Assembly (NCBI GenBank): GCA_003535195.1
Contig: DOHN01000143.1
Coordinates: 4,595-9,684 of the forward strand
DNA from: Ruminiclostridium sp.
GTDB taxonomy: Bacteria > Bacillota > Clostridia > DSM-8532
Length of the DNA: 5,090 nucleotides
Reading direction: 5' to 3'
Below, piece by piece: positions 1 to 5,090 of this stretch. Under the pieces are notes generated by a model. That model did no database searches and had not been told where the DNA came from. It saw only the letters and a program-made list of their open reading frames with translations. The stretch's first letter is position 1; every line of letters begins with the position of its first letter. Position numbers and translations under genes: made by a program.

Positions 1-887
1 CGCTGAAATTCCTGTAAAAAGCTATCCTGTTCTACAGATTGGTTAAATTTCTGTTTTGCCCCGATCTGCTTGCAGGTGCGTTTGACTTCGTAAATTCTGT
101 CACAGTAATCCCGTTTGCGTTTATCTGCCAGAACAAAGTACCGGTCACACAGTCCACACCGTTTGATACGGATACCCCTTTTGATCATCTCCATAAATTC
201 CAGATAGAACATTTCCTCCAAACTCTGAATGGCAAAATATTGCCACATGCTCACCGAGTGCTCGCTGTCCCGATGAATGTTCTGCAATACCTTTCGCGTG
301 TCTACTTCATCAGGGTCGTTAAAGGAAATCAGTTTACTTGTGTCAAACCGCCCGTTGGCAACCGGCGCAATCCCATACATGGAACGCAAAGTATGCTGTG
401 TGAAACCTGGATAGAGATTGCAAAACATTACATAGCGCTCTGGCAAGGTGTATTCAGGCAATATCTCGTTGCTTAAGCAAAACTCAAGTGCCTCAGCATA
501 GGCAGCCTGCAGATTAATGTAGCATTGAAATAAAAAATTTGCATAGCTGGCCTTATCGTATTCTGACCTGTCAGCGTTATAGAAATTGCGCAGCAAATCA
601 CCGTTTAAAAAGAAATGGATATAGCTGTGTTTTTCTTTCAGTAGATCCACAGTGTTCCAGTATACCTTTTTCATATCGTCAAAATTGGCATTGGTGACTT
701 CTACGGTCTCCAGTGCCTTTATTTTTTCCTGGAGTTCCGAAAAATCAAACTCACAAAAATCCACAATGCCGGTTCCTATATCGCCTATCTGCTCAAAGGT
801 GATGTGCTGACTGTCGTGGAGGAAAAATACATTCAACTTGTTGGTACTGTCGGTAAAGACCTTGGCAAAAGGATAGGTAATTTCCAT
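1..887 (-). CDS. DUF6076-like protein with C-terminal zinc knuckle (partial, 3' end outside window)
   Basis: Reading the minus strand from an ATG at 887-885 gives 295 uninterrupted codons to the left edge, beginning MEITYPFAKVF, so the C-terminus is missing. An AAGGAGGG ribosome site (891-898 on the minus strand) lies about 4 bases upstream and fixes the start. Residues 1-235 look soluble and mostly helical, rich in aromatic and acidic residues, with no signal peptide or membrane segment. Residues 236-277 are basic and carry C244-x2-C247, then C262 in a DYCD motif and C272. This C-x2-C-x14-C-x9-C pattern resembles CGNR-type zinc fingers, which bind nucleic acid. The overall look matches proteins labelled DUF6076 in Clostridia, a family of unknown function; I recall this from memory and did not search. 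The gene is transcribed away from the mobilization genes and shares their upstream region. A regulator or cargo role is inference only. The continuous frame and strong ribosome site make the gene itself very likely; the family name is less sure. Confidence -1.
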   Translation of the reverse strand, partial: MEITYPFAKVFTDSTNKLNVFFLHDSQHITFEQIGDIGTGIVDFCEFDFSELQEKIKALETVEVTNANFDDMKKVYWNTVDLLKEKHSYIHFFLNGDLLRNFYNADRSEYDKASYANFLFQCYINLQAAYAEALEFCLSNEILPEYTLPERYVMFCNLYPGFTQHTLRSMYGIAPVANGRFDTSKLISFNDPDEVDTRKVLQNIHRDSEHSVSMWQYFAIQSLEEMFYLEFMEMIKRGIRIKRCGLCDRYFVLADKRKRDYCDRIYEVKRTCKQIGAKQKFNQSVEQDSFLQEFQ

Positions 888-1005
888 ACGCCCTCCTTGT
901 AAAGAATTGATTTTTATTAAATAAAATTCTTTTACTTCACGATATAAGAATACCACAATCTTTTCTACAATGAAAGTACCAAAAAAGAAAAGAGGTGGTT
1001 ATACA
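888..1005. promoter_or_regulatory. Divergent intergenic region with AT-rich inverted repeat
   Basis: This AT-rich gap separates the minus-strand DUF6076-like gene from the plus-strand RepA-like gene, so both upstream signals must lie in or near it. AAAGAATT (901-908) and AATTCTTT (925-932) form an 8-base inverted repeat around an AT-rich centre, which itself contains the dyad TTTATT-A-AATAAA (913-925). On the plus strand TATAAG (943-948) is a possible -10 but has no good -35. On the minus strand TTGTAG (965-970) and TATATC (941-946), 18 bases apart, form a weak sigma-A-like pair. The two candidate -10 elements overlap, so the genes could compete for polymerase. The inverted repeat could be an operator; nothing here proves it. 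Confidence -1.
991..998 (+). promoter_or_regulatory. Ribosome binding site that sets the RepA-like start at 1006
   Basis: AGAGGTGG lies 7 bases before the ATG at 1006. The in-frame ATG at 970 has only AT-rich sequence before it (CCACAATCTTTTCTACA) and no Shine-Dalgarno match. Starting at 970 would also translate the ribosome site itself as Lys-Arg-Gly-Gly. The 1006 start is therefore preferred. Confidence -1.
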
Positions 1006-2106
1006 ATGCCAAAGAAATTAGAAACCATGGATGCGGAAACTTTAATGACCACACCCATGGAGCCGCTGAAATTTATCGTCAGCGAATTGATGCCCCAAGG
1101 TCTACATGTTCTTGCAGGGTCGCCGAAAATCGGTAAGAGTTGGTTGGTGCTATGGATTTGCTTACAGGTAGCAAAGGGTGAAAAGGTATGGGAGTTTGAA
1201 ACTCACAAATGTGAAGTTTTGTATCTTTGTCTGGAAGATAGCTTTACACGAATACAAAGCAGGCTGTTTGAAATTACGGATGAAGCACCACCAACATTAT
1301 ATTTTGCCATTATGAGTGAAGCAATCGGCAGTGGACTTGAAATGCAGATTGAGAATTTTCTAAAGGAGTACCCCGACGCAGGGCTGATTGTCATCGATAC
1401 TCTGCAAAAGGTTCGCAAAACCGTTTCCTCAAATGTAAATCTCTATGCCGCTGATTATGATGACATCAATTCCCTCAAGCAGATCGCAGATAAAAATCAG
1501 CTTGCCATTGTGTTGGTTCATCATCTAAGAAAAACCTCTGACAATGATCCACTTAATATGATTTCCGGCACTACAGGAATTGCGGGCGGTGCGGATGGTA
1601 ATTTTGTTCTGCAAAGAGAGAAGCGCACCGAAAATACCGCAACCCTCATCTGCACCGGCAGAGATATTGAACAAAGGGAATTGTTCTTGGAGTTCAACAA
1701 GGAAACATTCCTCTGGGAGCTGATAACGTCTGTTGAAATAGCGCAACTTATCATTCCGGACGAAATATTTCTTCTTTCTGACTTTATGAAATCTGTTACC
1801 TCGTTTACAGGCACAGCAACCGAGCTGGCTGAAAGCTTGAAATTAGAGTGTAGTCCGGCGGTACTGAAAAAGAAAATTATCAAGCACATGGCATATCTCA
1901 ATGAAAATAATATCCACTATAGTGAAAACCGCACCTTTGAAAGGCGGGAATTCACTCTCCGCTATGACGGCAATGACGATGTGACGGCAGCATCATGCTC
2001 CCCAAACTTGCCGTCTTTGCCGTCAGCACTGTCAGGGATGGATAATCCGCCCTCTGTTGCCCCCTGTTTGCCCCTGTGTGAGCCTTTGGAGGGGAGAGCA
2101 GGCTAA
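1006..2106 (+). CDS. RepA-like RecA-fold ATPase (AAA_25 type)
   Basis: The 366-residue product has the motifs of hexameric RepA/DnaB-like RecA-fold ATPases. Walker A is GSPKIGKS at residues 38-45. An acidic strand end, YLCLEDS (E77-D78), sits where this family keeps its catalytic glutamate. Walker B is LIVIDTL, with D131. VLVHHLRK follows, with H172-H173 and R175, then a Gly-rich SGTTGIAGGAD segment at 187-197. The C-terminal third looks helical and could bind DNA. The tail from about residue 321 is low-complexity, with Asp-Gly-Asn and Leu-Pro-Ser repeats. In plasmids and mobilizable elements such proteins act as replicative helicases or initiator partners, so a role on the excised circle is plausible but inferred. 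The gene lies immediately upstream of the proposed oriT and mob genes on the same strand. The ATPase assignment is firm; helicase activity and any specific rep name are not established by the sequence. Confidence -1.
   Translation: MPKKLETMDAETLMTTPMEPLKFIVSELMPQGLHVLAGSPKIGKSWLVLWICLQVAKGEKVWEFETHKCEVLYLCLEDSFTRIQSRLFEITDEAPPTLYFAIMSEAIGSGLEMQIENFLKEYPDAGLIVIDTLQKVRKTVSSNVNLYAADYDDINSLKQIADKNQLAIVLVHHLRKTSDNDPLNMISGTTGIAGGADGNFVLQREKRTENTATLICTGRDIEQRELFLEFNKETFLWELITSVEIAQLIIPDEIFLLSDFMKSVTSFTGTATELAESLKLECSPAVLKKKIIKHMAYLNENNIHYSENRTFERREFTLRYDGNDDVTAASCSPNLPSLPSALSGMDNPPSVAPCLPLCEPLEGRAG
1965..2025 (+). repeat. Nested TGACGGCA / TGCCGTCA inverted repeats in the repA tail
   Basis: TGACGGCA occurs at 1965-1972 and again at 1982-1989. 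The complementary TGCCGTC occurs at 2009-2015 and TGCCGTCA at 2018-2025. The outer copies pair over 8 bases and the inner copies over 7, giving a nested dyad. Its centre contains AGCAT-C-ATGCT (1989-1999). The repeats lie inside the coding frame and account for part of the Asp-Gly-Asn and Leu-Pro-Ser character of the protein tail. They could be binding sites (iteron-like), form a hairpin in single-stranded DNA or mRNA, or simply be a hypervariable repeat tract. Confidence -1.
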
Positions 2107-2158
2107 GTACACCATTGCCAATAAAAAGCGAAATGTGACAAGTTATTGCTCAAGTTTA

Positions 2159-2175
2159 AAAAATCATTGATTTTT
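2159..2175. repeat. AT-rich 17-base palindrome upstream of oriT candidate
   Basis: AAAAATCA and TGATTTTT flank a single central T, giving a perfect 8-base dyad in the non-coding DNA between repA and the hairpin cluster. It has no GC stem, so it is a poor rho-independent terminator. It could be a protein binding site or an AT-rich melting region beside oriT. The function is unknown. Confidence -1.
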
Positions 2176-2204
2176 AGATAGAAATTCAAGGGCTGAGACT
2201 ACAG

Positions 2205-2285
2205 AAACCCTCCCCTTGGGAGGGGCAAGCAAAGCGTCCGGCTATACGCCGGTCGCAATAGGCGGGGCGCTGCCCCACACCCCGA
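2205..2285 (+). other. Candidate origin of transfer (oriT): three GC-rich hairpins before mobC
   Basis: Three stems lie one after another directly upstream of the MobC/relaxase frame. CCCTCCC (2208-2214) pairs with GGGAGGG (2218-2224) over a CTT loop. CCGGC (2238-2242) pairs with GCCGG (2248-2252) over TATAC, and can extend across a T-T mismatch through GCG (2234-2236) and CGC (2254-2256). GGGGC (2264-2268) pairs with GCCCC (2272-2276) over GCT. The cluster is far more GC-rich than the flanking AT-rich DNA. Relaxases commonly act at hairpin-bearing sites next to their own genes, and similar hairpin runs precede mobC in Tn1549-like elements as I remember them. The nick position cannot be read from sequence alone. 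Confidence -1.
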
Positions 2286-2292
2286 GTCACGG

Positions 2293-2299
2293 AAAGGAG
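2293..2299 (+). promoter_or_regulatory. Ribosome binding site that sets the MobC start at 2306
   Basis: AAAGGAG ends 6 bases before the ATG at 2306. The frame remains open back to an ATG at 2216, but that codon lies in the loop of the first oriT hairpin and has no ribosome site. Translation from 2216 would turn the hairpin DNA into an extra 30-residue leader of no family character. Confidence -1.
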
Positions 2300-2305
2300 C
2301 GTTGT

Positions 2306-3634
2306 ATGAAAAAGCAAAAAGATAAAACCTACGCATTCAGAGTCAGTTCGGCTGACTTGAAGAAAATAAAAGCCAAAGCGAAACGAGCAAACTTAACCGT
2401 TACGGATTACCTTACTGCCTGCGCTTTGGACAAGGAGATTACTGTCATTGATGGTCTGGACGGTGTGCTTTCTGAATTAAAGGCACAGGGCAGAAACCTC
2501 AATCAGCTGACCATTCTCTCCCACCAGGGTAGAAGCTATCCCAGCCAGATCGAAAAACTCACCGATGCCTATGGCGATATTTACGCCGAGCTTAAAAAGA
2601 TTGCTGGAGGTGGTCTGATGGCAACCTTCACAAGAATCAAAGTCAAAAAGCAGTCCTGCGGACGGATGCTGGGCGCACTTTCCTATGTGCTTCAAGGCCA
2701 TAAGGTTGGCTTCGATGGTGGCAGAGTGGAGAGCGGCGTCAACTGTTTGCCCTATACCAGCTACCTCGAAATGATGACTACCAAGGAGAAATTCAAAAAA
2801 ACAGGCGATGTCTGCTTCTACCATTTTGTCCAGTCCTTCTCGGAGGAGGAGAAAATCACACCATGGCAAGCAAATGAGGTAGCAAGAGAACTTACCGAAA
2901 AGCTGTTTCCTAATTACGAGTGTGTAGTGGCCACCCACAATGATACAGACAACCTGCATTCCCACATTATCGTCAATTCGGTCAGCTTCAAGGATGGAAA
3001 GAAGCTGCATCTGCCGCCTACTTCCATCCAAGAAATGCGGCAGGCCAATGACCAAATCTGTATGGCGCACGGCTTATCTGTACTGGAGCCTTATGATGGC
3101 AGAAAGAAAAAACGCAGGTTGACACCTGGCGAATACCGTGCTGCAGAGCGTGGAGAAAGTTGGAAGTTTGCTCTCATCAAGGCCATTGAGGAAGCCCTGC
3201 TCTACTCAACAGACAAGGACAGCTTTATTCAGAATATGGAATACGAAGGCTATTCTGTCCGATGGGATCACCACAAGTATATTCTGTTCACCACCCCGGA
3301 GGGCAAAAGCTGCCGTGACCGCAGCCTTCATGATGAGACCTATCTCAAGGATAATTTTGAAAGACTATTCGCTTACCGTGCCGAGCATGGTTTCACCCCT
3401 CTGACACCGGAGCCGCCGGAAGGCTGGCTTGGACAAATAGAGCAGACAGGCTGTTTAACAAGTGACATCATATCGTTGGGCAAGAATCTGGAGAGCACGG
3501 CAAATGTTCCGCCGGCCATTCCGCCACAGACTTGGACGGACAGCAAGCAGCGCCAGCGAGAAGCCCTGAAAAAGCTTGCACAGGGTCACAAGCTTTCCGG
3601 GGAGCAGGAGCAGGAATATGTACAGATCATATAA
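2306..3634 (+). CDS. MobC-like accessory protein in frame with relaxase (442-residue ORF)
   Basis: One frame of 442 residues holds two functions that are usually separate. Residues 1-104 are MobC-like. A ribbon-helix-helix type N-terminus (TYAFRVSSADLKKIK, then a helix ending in YLTACALDKE) is followed by the relaxosome-type LKAQGRNLNQL motif at about 63-73 and a helical end, YAELKKIAGGG. Such proteins bind oriT and help the relaxase open it. Residues 105-442 are the relaxase, described in its own entry. No stop codon separates them: the codons run GGT-CTG-ATG-GCA across the junction at 2612-2623. A strong internal ribosome site and ATG at the junction mean the cell may make a fusion, a free relaxase, or both. 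Whether a separate MobC is ever produced cannot be told from sequence. A sequencing or evolutionary indel that removed a MobC stop is the main alternative. Confidence -1.
   Translation: MKKQKDKTYAFRVSSADLKKIKAKAKRANLTVTDYLTACALDKEITVIDGLDGVLSELKAQGRNLNQLTILSHQGRSYPSQIEKLTDAYGDIYAELKKIAGGGLMATFTRIKVKKQSCGRMLGALSYVLQGHKVGFDGGRVESGVNCLPYTSYLEMMTTKEKFKKTGDVCFYHFVQSFSEEEKITPWQANEVARELTEKLFPNYECVVATHNDTDNLHSHIIVNSVSFKDGKKLHLPPTSIQEMRQANDQICMAHGLSVLEPYDGRKKKRRLTPGEYRAAERGESWKFALIKAIEEALLYSTDKDSFIQNMEYEGYSVRWDHHKYILFTTPEGKSCRDRSLHDETYLKDNFERLFAYRAEHGFTPLTPEPPEGWLGQIEQTGCLTSDIISLGKNLESTANVPPAIPPQTWTDSKQRQREALKKLAQGHKLSGEQEQEYVQII
2606..2613 (+). promoter_or_regulatory. Internal ribosome binding site before the relaxase ATG
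   Basis: GGAGGTGG lies inside the MobC-relaxase frame, with its GGAGG core 7 bases before the ATG at 2618. The match and spacing are as good as those of the other genes here. This supports independent relaxase initiation although the frame is continuous. Confidence -1.
2618..3634 (+). CDS. MOB-P type relaxase / mobilization nuclease
   Basis: From the internal ATG the product is 338 residues, beginning MATFTRIKVKKQ, the usual N-terminus of relaxases in Clostridia integrative elements. It would cut one strand at oriT through a tyrosine ester and pilot that strand during transfer. The candidate catalytic tyrosine is Y23 in ALSYVLQGHK. The metal-binding motif is ATHNDTDNLHSHIIVNSV, with H107, H114 and H116. 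A conserved GVNC segment (40-43) and FVQSFS (70-75) are also typical. A block around EYRAAERGESWKF and a SYRGW-like C-terminal region (EGYSVRWD, CRDRSLHDE) follow. The last 80 residues are polar and end in a charged HKLSGEQEQ stretch. The TnpW-like gene starts 25 bases after the stop, so an operon is likely. No type IV secretion or coupling protein gene is visible, so transfer probably depends on a helper. The relaxase assignment is firm; the exact MOB-P subgroup is not resolved. Confidence -1.
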   Translation: MATFTRIKVKKQSCGRMLGALSYVLQGHKVGFDGGRVESGVNCLPYTSYLEMMTTKEKFKKTGDVCFYHFVQSFSEEEKITPWQANEVARELTEKLFPNYECVVATHNDTDNLHSHIIVNSVSFKDGKKLHLPPTSIQEMRQANDQICMAHGLSVLEPYDGRKKKRRLTPGEYRAAERGESWKFALIKAIEEALLYSTDKDSFIQNMEYEGYSVRWDHHKYILFTTPEGKSCRDRSLHDETYLKDNFERLFAYRAEHGFTPLTPEPPEGWLGQIEQTGCLTSDIISLGKNLESTANVPPAIPPQTWTDSKQRQREALKKLAQGHKLSGEQEQEYVQII

Positions 3635-3659
3635 CCCCTATCAAGGAGAAAGGAACGCT

Positions 3660-3953
3660 ATGGACAGAGAACAAAAAATCGCGCGCCATTATTTAAACAC
3701 CGGCATCCTCGGTGCCTACGAAACAGCTGGTGTTGCCCATGAGGAAGAAGCGAAGGGAAAGCTCGCCCCCTGCTTCGATGATGCCACTGTGTTCTTTGGC
3801 ACCGATCAAACCATCGCACAGCGCACCATGGTGATAGAAGAACGCCGCTTTCGTATCTGCTCAGTATTTCCCGCAGATACCGACTGCACGCCAACGGATA
3901 AACTTCTGGGGCTGATTGATAGCGAGCTGAAAAAAGAAGCGCATATTGCGTGA
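3660..3953 (+). CDS. Small mobile-element accessory protein, TnpW-like
   Basis: The product has 97 residues from the ATG at 3660, which is preceded by AAGGAG (3643-3648) and a closer AAAGGA (3649-3654, 5 bases before the ATG). An in-frame ATG at 3576 lies inside the relaxase gene and lacks a ribosome site. Residues 1-34 are charged and helical (MDREQKIARHYL). Residues 50-97 have the plan of TnpW-family proteins: two short strands (RTMVIEERRFRICSVF) and then a helix in which a DKLLGLIDSEL motif leads to the C-terminus. Function in this family is unknown. In Tn4451, tnpW lies downstream of the relaxase gene tnpZ, and the position here agrees with that. There is no signal peptide or membrane segment. 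The gene is very likely real; the TnpW link rests on pattern memory and gene order. Confidence -1.
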   Translation: MDREQKIARHYLNTGILGAYETAGVAHEEEAKGKLAPCFDDATVFFGTDQTIAQRTMVIEERRFRICSVFPADTDCTPTDKLLGLIDSELKKEAHIA

Positions 3954-4019
3954 ATGCGATAGACTTGCGGCAGTCGGTGCAGTATGATGTGTAGTACCGT
4001 ACCGGTTTGCCTCAAGAAT

Positions 4020-4025
4020 AGGAGG
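4020..4025 (+). promoter_or_regulatory. Consensus ribosome binding site for the serine recombinase
   Basis: A perfect AGGAGG lies 7 bases before the ATG at 4033, in the 79-base gap after the TnpW-like gene. It is the best Shine-Dalgarno match in the window, which fits efficient recombinase translation. No clear promoter or terminator is seen in the gap. Confidence -1.
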
Positions 4026-4032
4026 ATTTACT

Positions 4033-5090
4033 ATGGCAAACCAAGAAAGATATACAATTTTATATGCAAGACTTAGTCAAGAGGATGACATCAAGGGCGA
4101 CTCCAACAGCATCGTTAACCAAAAGCATATGCTGGAGAAATACGCACAGGAAAACGGCTTTTGCAACACGAAGTTCCTATATGACGATGGATTTTCAGGC
4201 ACCAACTTCAATCGGCCTTCTTGGAACGAGGTAATGGCTCTGATTGAAAATGAACAAGTGGAAACCCTTATCGTCAAAGACCTGTCCCGTTTAGGCCGAG
4301 AGTATTTGGAGGTTGGCAGGCTGACCGAGCTGGTATTCCCAAGTTGCGGCGTCCGCTTTATCGCCATCAATGACGGCGTAGATAGCCTGTACGAAAGCAG
4401 CAATGATTTCACGCCCATGAGGAACTGGTTCAACGAACTTCATGCGAAAGACTCCAGTAAAAAGGTGCGTGCGGTGAAGCGAATGCAGGCTGAGCGTGGC
4501 GAAATCCTTGGCGGCAGGCCCCCCTATGGCTATCGCAGGGATGAAACGGTGCGCAAGGGTATCGTTCCTGACGAGGAAGCCGGAGAGGTGGTCAGACGCA
4601 TCTTCAGGTTATGCGCCGCAGGTAAAGGCCCCAATCAAATCGCCCGGATTCTCACCCAGGAGCAGGTGCTCAATCCAACCAATTACTATTACCGTAAGAC
4701 CGGAGCATCACACAAATCGCTGGATACCACCATGCCATATCGCTGGACGTCAAGCTCCGTGACCGCCATCTTAAACAACAGAACCTACCTCGGGCATATG
4801 CCGGGACTGCGAACCACCACATTATCCTACAAGAACAAAAAGGCTGTTTACCATGATGAATCTGAGCAAATTCTGGTTGAGAACACACATGAGGCATTGA
4901 TTACGCAGGAGCAGTGGGATATGGTGCAGGAGCTTCGACAGCGTAAAAAGCGCACACCCAAGCAGATGGAAGATCCTAATTTATTTTCTGGATTGGTGTA
5001 CTGCATCGACTGCGGAAAGCCGCTCGTTCTGCACAGGGCGCACACCATGGATGCCATTAAAAATAATTTCATGTGCTATACCTACAAGAA
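4033..5090 (+). CDS. Large serine recombinase (partial, 3' end outside window)
   Basis: The frame is open for 352 codons from the ATG at 4033 to the right edge, so the C-terminus is missing. It begins MANQERYTILYARLSQEDD. The N-terminal resolvase domain (about 1-145) has the catalytic serine S15 in YARLSQ, with R13 beside it, and DLSRLGR with D83, R86 and R89. The Recombinase domain follows, with GGRPPYGYRRD at 160-170. A zinc ribbon starts at C324-x2-C327, with C348 further on and a fourth ligand expected beyond the window. These proteins excise and insert elements by a two-base staggered cut with a covalent serine link. Family members such as TnpX of Tn4451 are near 500 to 700 residues, so about half to two-thirds is shown. 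All visible active-site residues are intact. It closes the predicted operon after the TnpW-like gene. The family assignment is firm; orthology to TnpX itself is not shown. Confidence -1.
   Translation, partial: MANQERYTILYARLSQEDDIKGDSNSIVNQKHMLEKYAQENGFCNTKFLYDDGFSGTNFNRPSWNEVMALIENEQVETLIVKDLSRLGREYLEVGRLTELVFPSCGVRFIAINDGVDSLYESSNDFTPMRNWFNELHAKDSSKKVRAVKRMQAERGEILGGRPPYGYRRDETVRKGIVPDEEAGEVVRRIFRLCAAGKGPNQIARILTQEQVLNPTNYYYRKTGASHKSLDTTMPYRWTSSSVTAILNNRTYLGHMPGLRTTTLSYKNKKAVYHDESEQILVENTHEALITQEQWDMVQELRQRKKRTPKQMEDPNLFSGLVYCIDCGKPLVLHRAHTMDAIKNNFMCYTYK

Noticed and set aside
39..476. Plus-strand open frame of 145 codons
   Set aside because: It is antisense to the long minus-strand DUF6076-like frame, lacks a ribosome site and has no recognisable protein character.
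970..1005. Upstream start giving the RepA-like protein 12 extra residues, including a nuclear-localization-like PKKKRG
   Set aside because: No ribosome site precedes 970, and the extra residues encode the ribosome site for the 1006 start. The basic motif is a by-product of purine-rich DNA.
1203..1901. Three minus-strand open frames opposite the RepA-like gene
   Set aside because: They overlap each other and a gene with intact Walker motifs, and show no domain or ribosome site of their own.
2208..2224. First GC hairpin as a rho-independent terminator of repA
   Set aside because: It is followed by GCAAGC and not by a T run, and it belongs to a series of three stems. An oriT role fits better, though some attenuation is possible.
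2216..2305. 30-residue N-terminal extension of the MobC-like protein
   Set aside because: The start lies in the loop of an oriT hairpin without a ribosome site, while AAAGGAG correctly serves the ATG at 2306.
2477..3070. Minus-strand open frame of 197 codons
   Set aside because: It is fully antisense to the MobC-relaxase gene, which has clear catalytic motifs; this frame has none and no ribosome site.
3576..3659. Upstream in-frame start for the TnpW-like gene
   Set aside because: It lies inside the relaxase coding sequence with no ribosome site; two good Shine-Dalgarno matches precede the ATG at 3660.
4077..5072. Plus- and minus-strand open frames within the serine recombinase gene (4077-4433, 4496-4762, 4670-4897, 4848-5072)
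   Set aside because: All are shadows of the continuous recombinase frame, whose catalytic and zinc-ribbon residues are in place.

Overview
The window reads as the mobilization and recombination core of an integrative mobilizable (Tn4451/Tn1549-like) element from a low-to-mid GC member of the Bacillota, most likely a gut Clostridia species. The grounds are strong AGGAGG-type ribosome binding sites, AT-rich intergenic DNA, and a gene set (RecA-fold RepA-like ATPase, MobC, MOB-P type relaxase, small TnpW-like protein, large serine recombinase) that recurs in such elements. No database search was possible, so family names rest on motifs and remembered family features.

Layout. Positions 1-887 hold a minus-strand gene that runs off the left edge. 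It encodes a DUF6076-like protein with a C-terminal four-cysteine zinc knuckle. Positions 888-1005 are a short AT-rich divergent intergenic region with an inverted repeat and weak promoter-like sequences on both strands. Everything to the right is on the plus strand: a RepA-like ATPase (1006-2106); a non-coding stretch of about 200 bases with three GC-rich hairpins, proposed as oriT (about 2205-2285); a MobC-like accessory domain and a relaxase in one uninterrupted frame (2306-3634, with an internal ribosome site and start at 2618); a 97-residue TnpW-like protein (3660-3953); and a large serine recombinase (from 4033) cut by the right edge after 352 codons.

How it fits together (inference). 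The serine recombinase would excise and integrate the element. MobC and the relaxase would bind and nick the hairpin region just upstream of mobC, so the element can be mobilized by a helper conjugation system, since no transfer-channel genes are visible here. The RepA-like ATPase may act as a helicase or replication factor for the excised circle. The divergent DUF6076-like gene is the least understood component and could be a regulator or cargo. No tRNA, rRNA, CRISPR array, insertion sequence or resistance gene is seen. Two of the real genes (both edge genes) are open to the window boundary, and three internal genes need start codons downstream of the longest possible ORF.
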